Assembly (NCBI GenBank): GCA_020431945.1
Contig: JAGQHH010000481.1
Coordinates: forward strand, 1 to 9,867
DNA from: Cyanobacteria bacterium HKST-UBA02
GTDB taxonomy: Bacteria > Cyanobacteriota > Vampirovibrionia > Obscuribacterales > Obscuribacteraceae
Reading direction: 5' to 3'
Length of the DNA: 9,867 nucleotides
The position numbers and the translations under genes were made by a program. A model generated the notes under the pieces. It was given only the letters and a program-made list of their open reading frames with translations. It made no database searches and had not been told where the DNA came from. Numbering within the stretch: position 1 is the stretch's first letter; each line of letters opens with the position of its first letter. Positions 1 through 6,993 of the stretch are shown piece by piece.

Positions 1-195
1 AGAGACTTTCCTGGTCCGTCCCGGGAGTCTGAAGACCCCCGGGATTATTCGATAGAGTTCCTCGCGATAGACCAGCCGGCTGACGGCGTTGTCCACCGCC
101 GACCGGGTCCCGAAACCAAGCAAATCGCGGGTAGTGAGCAGGAGCTCGGGATCGAGACTGGCCAGGTAGGAGCGGATTCTGCGGATTGTCGACAT
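1..195 (-). CDS. DUF6088/AbiEi-like winged-helix protein, N-terminal fragment
   Basis: Only the first 65 codons are visible; the gene runs off the left edge. The ATG at 195 is preceded by GGAG with a 5-nt spacer. The peptide starts MSTIRRIRSYLASL and continues with a segment predicted to be a winged helix: TTRDLLGFGTRSAVDNAV (residues 21-38), a helix ending SRLVYREELYRI, then PGVFRLPGR (52-60). The order 'threonine-rich turn, recognition helix, RL..E.LYRI..GVFRLPG' is typical of the DUF6088/AbiEi N-terminal domain. In AbiE systems this antitoxin represses its own promoter and is paired with a nucleotidyltransferase toxin (AbiEii), normally encoded just downstream. That would lie left of this window, so whether this is a toxin-antitoxin pair or a lone regulator cannot be told here. 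The family call rests on motif resemblance only. Confidence 0.7.
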   Translation of the reverse strand, partial: MSTIRRIRSYLASLDPELLLTTRDLLGFGTRSAVDNAVSRLVYREELYRIIPGVFRLPGRTRKVS

Positions 196-320
196 GGCGG
201 CTCCGGCTTTGGGGTCCGTATTTTTAGACGTGTGGAGGTGGGTGTTGGTTCAATTTCTAAGAGAGAATCTCGCGAACTTTGGTTGCGTCAAGCCGGTTGC
301 GGCGCAGATCGACACGATCA

Positions 321-384
321 AGTCGGAATATGACTCTGAGGACAAGTTTCCTGCAAAAATCTTGTCCTCAGAGTCATATTGACT
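321..384. repeat. Perfect 20-bp inverted repeat with 14-nt spacer (long hairpin)
   Basis: Bases 327-346 are the exact reverse complement of 361-380. The pairing resumes outside a 2-nt bulge (325-326), with 321-324 matching 381-384. Three A-T pairs can form inside the loop. The arm contains GACTCTGAGGAC. It lies about 130 bp upstream of the AbiEi-like start, and no T-run follows it on either strand, so it does not look like an intrinsic terminator. It could be an operator, an extragenic palindrome or a remnant of a small mobile repeat. No target duplication was seen at its edges. Confidence 0.85.
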
Positions 385-403
385 CGAGATGTCACTTTCA
401 TGA

Positions 404-462
404 GAGAGAATCTCGAGGAGGTCATTGCAATGCGGAAGCAGGGACAACCTCGAGATTTTCTC
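404..462. repeat. Inverted repeat carrying CGAGATTYTCTC motifs
   Basis: Bases 404-418 and 448-462 are reverse complements over 14 of 15 positions, and the match continues outward through TTTCA/TGAAA with a 3-nt bulge. Each arm contains CGAGATT[C/T]TCTC (minus strand at 404-415, plus strand at 451-462). A third copy, on the minus strand, lies at 261-272. All three are within the intergenic region between divergent genes, which fits a protein-binding site. CTCGAG-like strings are also common in nearby coding sequence, so some of the similarity may be composition. Confidence 0.6.
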
Positions 463-518
463 TGAAACAAGAAACCGCAGGGCGGGCATATAAATAAAGA
501 CCAAGCCGGATCACTTCC

Positions 519-815
519 ATGAACCCCTGCATGTTCTGTCGCGAGCCCATCGACGTTAACAGCGTGTCTTGTCCCTGCTGCCGTCGGTGTGTAGTCGGTC
601 TCTACTCTGTCCAGTGTCCCGATTGCGCGGAGCCTGTGGACTTTCGTCTTGCTTCCTGCCCATTTTGCCGTTGCGATCTGGGTGACACCGACCCACCGGG
701 TGGTAGCGAACCCGACGATCCTTCCGGGGCGCCGGTTCCTCGTCATCCGAGACCGCCGGTTAGGGAGGCTGAGATTGCCCTGCCACTGCCGACCGAGACC
801 ATGGACAGTCCCTGA
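519..815 (+). CDS. Small double zinc-ribbon protein (98 aa)
   Basis: The product opens with four CxxC knuckles at C4/C7, C18/C21, C33/C36 and C47/C50, enough for two zinc sites. This is the double zinc ribbon (DZR) pattern, seen in many bacterial proteins of diverse function. Residues 55-98 are Pro- and Asp/Glu-rich and look disordered. There is no signal peptide or membrane helix, so it is probably cytoplasmic. ATG 519 is chosen because an in-frame stop lies at 495-497 and the next Met (residue 5) would cut off the first cysteine. The ribosome site is weak (GGA at 508-510). Its TGA overlaps the ATG of the next gene by one base, implying translational coupling. The cysteine spacing is identical to that at the head of the next protein. 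No specific function is recognised. Confidence 0.8.
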   Translation: MNPCMFCREPIDVNSVSCPCCRRCVVGLYSVQCPDCAEPVDFRLASCPFCRCDLGDTDPPGGSEPDDPSGAPVPRHPRPPVREAEIALPLPTETMDSP

Positions 816-3493
816 TGCGATCTGCCGTCTGCCCATATTGCGGCAAGCCAGTCGTTGCAGAGGCAATCGTGTGCTCGGGCTGTGATGCCGGTCTTTCAAC
901 CGAGCACTATCGCGCCTGCCAGGCCTGTTTCCGGCCGATTCGAATCGAGGCTCGATTGTGCCGATATTGCTGGCAGCCGGTGGGTCTGGCGGAGCAGGAG
1001 TCCGGGCGATCCGACACCTTTCACGAAGAGGCTCTTTTGAGGGCCGCCACTGTCGGGGGCTATCTGATTGGTGCAGATTTGCTGCGCCAGGTCGCAGACC
1101 GCCTGCTTCTTCGTGGTGGTGTCCTGCCGGCGTCTCTTTCTCGTATGTTGAAGGTCGTGGCCACCGAAATGATTGCGATCGATCATGAACTGGCACTCGA
1201 TTGCTTCTTGATTCTCTACCGGAGCGAGCTTTCGACAGGGTCTCGTTTGCCTGTGGAGCCCTCATGGCTCGAAGAGCTGGTTGTAACCCTGCTTCGTATC
1301 GGTGCGGCAGATGATGCTCTGAGCTTCGTCAATGCTCTCATTGCAGAGCTTCGCTCCTACAGACCTGAGGCTGCCGAGTCTAAAAATATGCAGAGTCTGA
1401 AACTCTTCAGGCTGTGGCTGGAGAATCTGGCGGCTTTGCAGGAAGCCGCTCGATCTGGTGGGGACGATCCGACTCAAATACTCGAGCAGATAACCAGGTT
1501 TGTGCAGGATAGTCCTTTTCCTGCCATCGATCTCGAATGGTTCTGTTTGCAAGCGGACCTGATTCTCAGAGAATCGGGCGGAGACAAGGCTCTTCTCCCA
1601 TCTCTCTGCGAGCAGAGCTGGAATCTGGCTATGCTGGCTTTTCGGCAGGTGGATAGAAAACCTGTTGCAGATTTTATCCAGGGTCTGGTCTCGGTCAGTC
1701 TTTCTCATGCTCTCTCTACTGGTGCGGACGATGAGCTCTATGCGCTCTATAAACATCTCGAGCATCTCCTCGGCAAAACCGTTCGCCATCCTGATTTCGG
1801 CGTGGCGGTCCTGAAGATCGTCCTGGACATGACTAATGTGCAGGAGTTTCCGTATGTTCTCCAGCTCTCGAGAAAATTGGCCTTCGAAAGTAGTCACCAG
1901 AACACTGTCCGTCCCGTCCTGTCGATTCTCGAGACTGTCTTGCGCAGGGAAAGATCTCGGGACAAAAAAGACGAGCGTGCTTTTTTCGCACTCATTAACT
2001 GTGCGATTTTTGCGGCTGGTAAACAAGGTCTGGAGAAAGAGCTCGATTCGTTTCTCAAAGCGATTTCGCGGTTCTCTGTGAAGGAATTCGGACCGAACCT
2101 TCCGGTATCGCTAGCTGGTCTCGCGGTGATGCTTCTCAGCCGCGGAGCTGCCCCTGGCAGTATCGAAGTCGTGAGTGAAAGGGTGGCGGCTCTCCTATCC
2201 CGGAAAAGAGTAAAAAGGGAATTGCTGGAAGTGATCGATGCGATGGTCCTTTACATGCAATCGCTTCTCGATGCAGGTCTCCTGGCGCAATTCCATTACC
2301 TTCTCGAACTGGTCATGGAGTCTTGCGATCTGGAGTCTCTGGATCGTCTGGACGGAGAACTCTGCAAAATTGCCGCTGACTCTCTGAATTCTCTGGACTG
2401 GCAGGAAGCTTCCAGATTAGTATCGATCAGGCTTGGAAGCGCCTATTCTCTTTTGAGACCGTTCTGGATCAGGGTCGCTCTTGAGCTCTCTGTAGTCACC
2501 ACCGGCGAAAGCAGTCGAGGAAGAGTCTTGAATCTGTTGGATGCCGGCACTCACTGTCAGCCGTTGTTGCCGGTTCTTGCCCTGGCCAGGCGATACTGTC
2601 GCGATCTGGGTGAAAAGGGCTTCGATTCGGCAGTATCCAGAATCGAGAGCAATTGTCTGAGAGCATCGGACGGAGTGATATTCGCTCATCTGCTTCTTGC
2701 TCGGGAGAATTTGACGGTAAGAGGCGATGTCTCTTTCTCGAGTTTCTCTTCGAGAGACACTGGCTGTGAATACGGTCAGCCGTCTCTGGCGAGTTTCTCT
2801 AAGATAGACCTCGCTCTAGAGGATGGAGAGTATTCCGGACCGGTCTGCGGACGACAGGAAGATCCTGTTCTTGATTCGACGAGCAATGACCTGGAAGAGT
2901 CATTCTCCATGTTCGATCGTACCGGAGTCCCGCGGTTCAACCTGGCTCTGGATTTCTCAGAGAGTCTGGACGGCTCGGAAAGCAGCCGGAGTCTCGCGGG
3001 GCTGCGGGGATCTTTCGTTTATTCAGGCTTGATTGCCTCAGAACAAGGGGGCGCTGAAAAGCCTGGATCTCTGCCGCCTGGTACCATAACTAGTGGCACA
3101 TATCTTTGCGACTCGATGCGCGGCAGGTTCTCTTTCAAGCCCGGGGATGGCTTTATCGAGATTATCGTTGTCGATCGAGAGGGAGATCAGGAAAGAGCTG
3201 AGGATGGCCGTGCCGTAGTGATTGCCACTGCCGCTCTCCGGAAGATGCCCTGCCGACCGGATCAGGTGAGGATCTTCTATTTCGGATCGAGACCGGTGGT
3301 ATTTGCTGACAAGTCTGTATTCTCGGGAATCGTCTATGCTCCCTATGCTACTGTGCGCATCGAGGGTTCGAGCTTCTTCGGTGCTGTGGCTGCGGGTGCC
3401 ATAGAAGTCCAGCCCGATTCCGGCTCCTGCCGGCTGTACTACGATATCGAGCTGGCAGGCAAGAGCTTTGCTCCTCAATTGACCATGTCATAG
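815..3493 (+). CDS. Large zinc-ribbon / helical-repeat / surface-type beta-domain protein (892 aa)
   Basis: Three regions can be seen. Residues 1-57 hold a double zinc ribbon (C6/C9, C20/C23, C35/C38, C49/C52). Residues 70-680 are almost wholly helical and Leu-rich, resembling a degenerate TPR/HEAT-type solenoid, with no clear catalytic motif. After a Ser/Asp/Glu-rich linker (about 685-755), residues 756-885 turn beta-rich and end with VFSGIVYAPYATVRIEGSSF, then FGAVAAGAIEV and a closing YYD. The 'g.iYAPyA.v.i.g...fGa..a..i......YD' pattern (YAP at 841-843) resembles the C-terminal domain of pilin-like and surface-anchored proteins (DUF7305 type). No signal peptide or membrane helix is visible, which is odd for such a domain. 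It is coupled to the upstream zinc-ribbon gene by a TGATG overlap. Its last 19 bp overlap the end of the opposing lipoprotein gene. The function is unknown; a scaffold or assembly role is only a guess. Confidence 0.85.
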   Translation: MRSAVCPYCGKPVVAEAIVCSGCDAGLSTEHYRACQACFRPIRIEARLCRYCWQPVGLAEQESGRSDTFHEEALLRAATVGGYLIGADLLRQVADRLLLRGGVLPASLSRMLKVVATEMIAIDHELALDCFLILYRSELSTGSRLPVEPSWLEELVVTLLRIGAADDALSFVNALIAELRSYRPEAAESKNMQSLKLFRLWLENLAALQEAARSGGDDPTQILEQITRFVQDSPFPAIDLEWFCLQADLILRESGGDKALLPSLCEQSWNLAMLAFRQVDRKPVADFIQGLVSVSLSHALSTGADDELYALYKHLEHLLGKTVRHPDFGVAVLKIVLDMTNVQEFPYVLQLSRKLAFESSHQNTVRPVLSILETVLRRERSRDKKDERAFFALINCAIFAAGKQGLEKELDSFLKAISRFSVKEFGPNLPVSLAGLAVMLLSRGAAPGSIEVVSERVAALLSRKRVKRELLEVIDAMVLYMQSLLDAGLLAQFHYLLELVMESCDLESLDRLDGELCKIAADSLNSLDWQEASRLVSIRLGSAYSLLRPFWIRVALELSVVTTGESSRGRVLNLLDAGTHCQPLLPVLALARRYCRDLGEKGFDSAVSRIESNCLRASDGVIFAHLLLARENLTVRGDVSFSSFSSRDTGCEYGQPSLASFSKIDLALEDGEYSGPVCGRQEDPVLDSTSNDLEESFSMFDRTGVPRFNLALDFSESLDGSESSRSLAGLRGSFVYSGLIASEQGGAEKPGSLPPGTITSGTYLCDSMRGRFSFKPGDGFIEIIVVDREGDQERAEDGRAVVIATAALRKMPCRPDQVRIFYFGSRPVVFADKSVFSGIVYAPYATVRIEGSSFFGAVAAGAIEVQPDSGSCRLYYDIELAGKSFAPQLTMS

Positions 3494-4878
3494 CGAAGTT
3501 TTTTCGCTTTCGCTCTCAGGGATTCGGCTTTTTGCATTTCGCCTTGCTTCTCCAGGTTCGCGGCGAACTCGTCATAGAGATCGGTTATGACAGCCGGATT
3601 CAGCTCCGGGACTTTCGAGTAGAGCTCGATTGCCTTTTCGTAAGCGGCTTTTCCTCTGGTCTTGTCGTCTATCAGATAATAGATTCTGGCGAGCTGGCTG
3701 AGATTCTCGGCATACTTCTCTCCGTCTTTGCCGTAGAGAGCTGCTTCGATCTCGGCTAGCTCGTTCTGCATTGCCAGAGCTCTCTCGTACTCTTTCTGTC
3801 TGACAAGCACCGTCACCAGTGCATGCATCAGCCGGCGCTGCTGGCGGATATACTCTGTTTTCTTTTCTTTTTCCTTGGCCAGTTCGATGGCCAGCTCATA
3901 GGCTCGGCGGGCTCCGGCAAGGTTGCCGGCATGAAGATTGATTCCGGCTTTTCTTTCCAGGGCGTTCAGATAGTTTTCTCTGGCTGCGACTCCTTTGCCT
4001 CTTCTCAAGATTGCGATGGCCCGGTCCGCGTAACGGTCTGCCTCTTCGTAGGACCTGTTCGCATCCAGGACATTGGCAAGACCAAGGCAGGCATCAGCGG
4101 TGTTTTCCAGATTGGGTGGTGATTCTTTTTCTCTGGGTCCTCCCTTTTCCTGGATCGCCAGAGCCTGCCTGTAGAGCTTCTCTGCCTTCTCGTAATTGAG
4201 CCCCCGGGCTGCTTCGGTTCCGGCTTCGATGAGCTGAGCCGGATCGCGTGTGTCCTTGCCATCCAGTCTTTCATGATCCGGACCGGAGATTGCGTCCGCC
4301 TTTTCCCTGAGGCTTGCCGCTCCTTCTCGATCGCCTGCCAGGGCAAGAGCTGATGCCAGGCGAATGATCGTCTCGTGTTTCAGAGAGTCCCGAGCGATCA
4401 CTTTATCGGCCAGGCTCAGGGCTTCTTTCAAGAGTGTGATTGCCTGCGCGTTTTTGGATTGTTTGACGAGAATGTCGGCTCGTGCCAGTTTGATCTCGAT
4501 GAGATGCAACCCGATCTCCCGGTTGTCGCTGCTGGCTTTCTCCGGGTCGAAGCGAGATAACCAGATTCTCTCGCAATCGAGCAGCGTTGTCAGGGCTTCG
4601 GTGTCCTTGCCCTGTTCTTTTTCTAGACCGGCGAGGGACTCCAGGGTTCGAGCTTCCTGATACGTATTGCTGCCTGCTTTCCTGGATATTGCCAGGGCTC
4701 TGGCATAGTTTTTCTTTGCCCCTGAATAATCGCCTTTCCTGGAGGCTGTCTCCGCTGCATCGAAGGAGGAGCGCCATTGCTCGCTCAGACTTTCGAAATT
4801 TGCCGGAACGCCTGTGCAACCGGCCAGCACAGATAGAATCAGAGACATAGCTAGAGGCAGAGATATAGACGGTCTCAT
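3475..4878 (-). CDS. TPR-rich lipoprotein (467 aa)
   Basis: The protein starts MRPSISLPLAMSLILSVLAG followed by Cys21, a type II signal peptide with lipobox LAGC; Thr at +2 would permit sorting to the outer membrane in a diderm. The rest is predicted helical TPR units, for example YSGAKKNYARALAI (51-64), NAQAITLLKEALSLAD (143-158), YEKAEKLYRQALAIQ (229-243), YEEADRYADRAIAIL (277-291), LAGARRAYELAIELA (320-334) and RGKAAYEKAIELY (408-420). TPR arrays bind other proteins, so a periplasm-facing scaffold is the likely role; no enzymatic motif is seen. It begins 10 nt after the stop of the small membrane protein gene and is probably co-transcribed with it. Its 3' end overlaps the convergent 892-aa gene. 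The ribosome site is poor (GAGAG about 10 nt upstream), possibly relying on coupling. Confidence 0.88.
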   Translation of the reverse strand: MRPSISLPLAMSLILSVLAGCTGVPANFESLSEQWRSSFDAAETASRKGDYSGAKKNYARALAISRKAGSNTYQEARTLESLAGLEKEQGKDTEALTTLLDCERIWLSRFDPEKASSDNREIGLHLIEIKLARADILVKQSKNAQAITLLKEALSLADKVIARDSLKHETIIRLASALALAGDREGAASLREKADAISGPDHERLDGKDTRDPAQLIEAGTEAARGLNYEKAEKLYRQALAIQEKGGPREKESPPNLENTADACLGLANVLDANRSYEEADRYADRAIAILRRGKGVAARENYLNALERKAGINLHAGNLAGARRAYELAIELAKEKEKKTEYIRQQRRLMHALVTVLVRQKEYERALAMQNELAEIEAALYGKDGEKYAENLSQLARIYYLIDDKTRGKAAYEKAIELYSKVPELNPAVITDLYDEFAANLEKQGEMQKAESLRAKAKKLRYDMVN

Positions 4879-4888
4879 GGCGAGACTC

Positions 4889-5254
4889 TCAGGAGCCCAT
4901 GAAAAGACTCGACCAGTTCACCTGTCTGAAAAAGACCTCGCAATCGAGGACCACGCAGCCCAGGAGATTGGCTATGAGTACGGCGGACCAGACGAGTTTC
5001 GGAGGATGTCTCTCGAGAAGCATGAGGACCGTTCCTTCCACCATGATCGAATAAGTACCGAAGAGTGTCAGCCCCCAGGGACCTTCTCCGGCGATATAGG
5101 GGCCCAGTCCGAGAATCAGACCCAGAAAGGAGGCGAAATTCATGAGCAGGGAGTCGAACATCGAGCGCGGCAGGTTGCCCCATTTCATGCGCCAGAGGAT
5201 GAAGCCCTCGACGAGCATCAACGGAATGAACTGGAATATGTAGAAATCAAGCAT
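4889..5254 (-). CDS. Small four-helix membrane protein with internal duplication (121 aa)
   Basis: Hydrophobic segments at about 4-22, 32-55, 59-80 and 86-109 predict four membrane helices. The two halves look duplicated: MLVEGFIL (13-20) matches IMVEGTVL (70-77), and SLLMN (35-39) corresponds to LIAN (93-96), so Glu16/Asn39 and Glu73/Asn96 have the same 23-residue spacing. No family was recognised. The ATG at 5254 lacks a clear Shine-Dalgarno sequence. A TATACT hexamer (5281-5286, minus strand) 26 nt upstream could be a -10 box, but no -35 stands out. It lies between pdxT and the TPR lipoprotein. The 10-nt gap to the lipoprotein gene suggests the two are expressed together and may act in the envelope. 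Confidence 0.75.
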   Translation of the reverse strand: MLDFYIFQFIPLMLVEGFILWRMKWGNLPRSMFDSLLMNFASFLGLILGLGPYIAGEGPWGLTLFGTYSIMVEGTVLMLLERHPPKLVWSAVLIANLLGCVVLDCEVFFRQVNWSSLFMGS

Positions 5255-5286
5255 CGTTTTAGGCGAACCTGTTTCATTCTAGTATA

Positions 5287-5320
5287 GGCCGGCAGGCGCT
5301 GGTCTGCGCCGGCCCTTTTT
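5287..5320. terminator. GC-rich hairpin downstream of pdxT
   Basis: GGCCGGC (5287-5293) pairs perfectly with GCCGGCC (5308-5314); an alternative register pairs GGCGC (5295-5299) with GCGCC (5306-5310). A C and five T follow on the plus strand. For the leftward pdxT transcript, which ends at 5331, the A-run precedes the stem and the sequence after it is TATACTAG, with no clear U-tract. Position favours termination of the pdx operon, while the T-run polarity favours stopping rightward transcripts. It may work in both directions. Confidence 0.5.
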
Positions 5321-5330
5321 ATAGATCCGG

Positions 5331-5996
5331 TCAGGCGCTCAGCCGGGCGAGCCTGCGTTCAGGTTGTTTGGTTCGCTGTTCCACTTCTTTTTCTGGACCG
5401 CCTGTCACCATGTCGGCAAAGAGCTTATGAACTCTCAGGTCACTGGTGATTTCAGGGTGGAAAGTGGTGACCAGGAAGTTTCCCTGTCTAGCCATGACCA
5501 CGGATCCGTCGAAGCTGGCGAGGGTCTCTACTTTTTCTCCGCAAGACTTGATCATCGGGGCCCGGATGAAAACCGCTCGAAATGGCTCGGGACCCAATAC
5601 CGGTATCTCGATATCCGCTTCGAAACTGGCTTTCTGCGGTCCGTAGGCATTGCGCCCGATGGTTATGTCCATGAGGGATAGAGGAAGAAGGGGCGATGCC
5701 TCGATGGTGCTTGCCAGCATGATGCTGCCCATACAAGTGCCGTAGACAGGCATGCCGCCTTCCGCCCTGGTTTTGATCCTGGCAAGGAGATATTTCGCCT
5801 GTGCTTCGGTGAGCCTGGCGATAGTGGTGGACTCGCCGCCGGGGATGATCAGTCCGTCGACGGCGTCCAGATCCTCTTCGTATCGCACTGCCAGAGCCCT
5901 CAGTCCGCAGGCTCCGATGGCGGCCAGATGCTCGGCGACATCGCCCTGAAGGGCCAGGACGCCGATTGTCTTGCCTGAATTGCTCTGGGTTTGCAC
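5331..5996 (-). CDS. pdxT: PLP synthase glutaminase subunit PdxT
   Basis: PdxT hydrolyses glutamine and channels the ammonia to PdxS for pyridoxal 5'-phosphate synthesis in the DXP-independent route. The 221-aa product shows the class I glutamine amidotransferase features of the family: IGVLALQGDVAEH near the start (11-23), the PGGEST loop (52-57), a nucleophile-elbow cysteine (C88 in YGTCMG), and the His/Glu pair in FHPEIT (H180, E182). The usual form around the nucleophile is GTCAG; Met here is a mild variant. Length is slightly above the roughly 190-200 aa norm because of a short N-terminal leader and a basic C-terminal tail (about residues 205-221). Translation starts at GTG (5994-5996), placed by a strong AAGGAG. 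The gene follows pdxS by 36 nt in the same operon. Confidence 0.96.
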   Translation of the reverse strand: MQTQSNSGKTIGVLALQGDVAEHLAAIGACGLRALAVRYEEDLDAVDGLIIPGGESTTIARLTEAQAKYLLARIKTRAEGGMPVYGTCMGSIMLASTIEASPLLPLSLMDITIGRNAYGPQKASFEADIEIPVLGPEPFRAVFIRAPMIKSCGEKVETLASFDGSVVMARQGNFLVTTFHPEITSDLRVHKLFADMVTGGPEKEVEQRTKQPERRLARLSA

Positions 5997-6002
5997 GTGC
6001 TT

Positions 6003-6008
6003 CTCCTT
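6003..6008 (-). promoter_or_regulatory. Ribosome binding site fixing the pdxT GTG start
   Basis: AAGGAG on the minus strand lies 6 nt before the GTG at 5996-5994. It supports this non-ATG start, which leaves ten residues before the conserved IGVLALQGD strand. Confidence 0.85.
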
Positions 6009-6032
6009 TTCTGACTTTTAGCCAATCACGAT

Positions 6033-6977
<945 letters not shown>

Positions 6978-6983
6978 TTTGTT

Positions 6984-6989
6984 CTCCTT
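6984..6989 (-). promoter_or_regulatory. Ribosome binding site of pdxS
   Basis: AAGGAG on the minus strand lies 6 nt from the ATG at 6977. It sits in the 16-nt gap after the regulator's stop codon and supports the N-terminally extended start of PdxS. Confidence 0.85.
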
Positions 6990-6993
6990 TCAT

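Larger units (their letters stand above)
196..518. other. Intergenic region between divergent genes, rich in inverted repeats
   Basis: About 320 bp separates the start of the leftward AbiEi-like gene from the start of the rightward zinc-ribbon gene. Open frames here on both strands look like chance: none has a convincing ribosome site or recognisable protein. The stretch holds a 20-bp perfect inverted repeat and three copies of a 12-mer, listed separately. Just upstream of the rightward gene, a TATAAA at 489-494 could be a -10 element, but no matching -35 was found. No convincing promoter was found for the leftward gene either. Confidence 0.6.

Noticed and set aside
321..384. Intrinsic terminator interpretation of the 20-bp hairpin
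   Set aside because: It has no T-run on either side and lies between divergent genes, where no transcript needs to end.
318..1265. Long leftward open frame (315 codons) opposite the two zinc-ribbon genes
   Set aside because: It is antisense to two well-supported genes, has a composition rich in Arg/Ser/Pro as expected of a shadow frame, and matches no family.
5219..5278. 19-codon frame starting ATGAAACAG ahead of the small membrane gene
   Set aside because: It is very short, lacks a Shine-Dalgarno sequence and overlaps the membrane gene in another frame; no attenuator-like feature is present.
4814..5287. Rightward open frame of 157 codons across the small membrane protein gene
   Set aside because: It is antisense to a clear four-helix protein, has no ribosome site, and is highly charged in the way reverse frames of membrane genes are.
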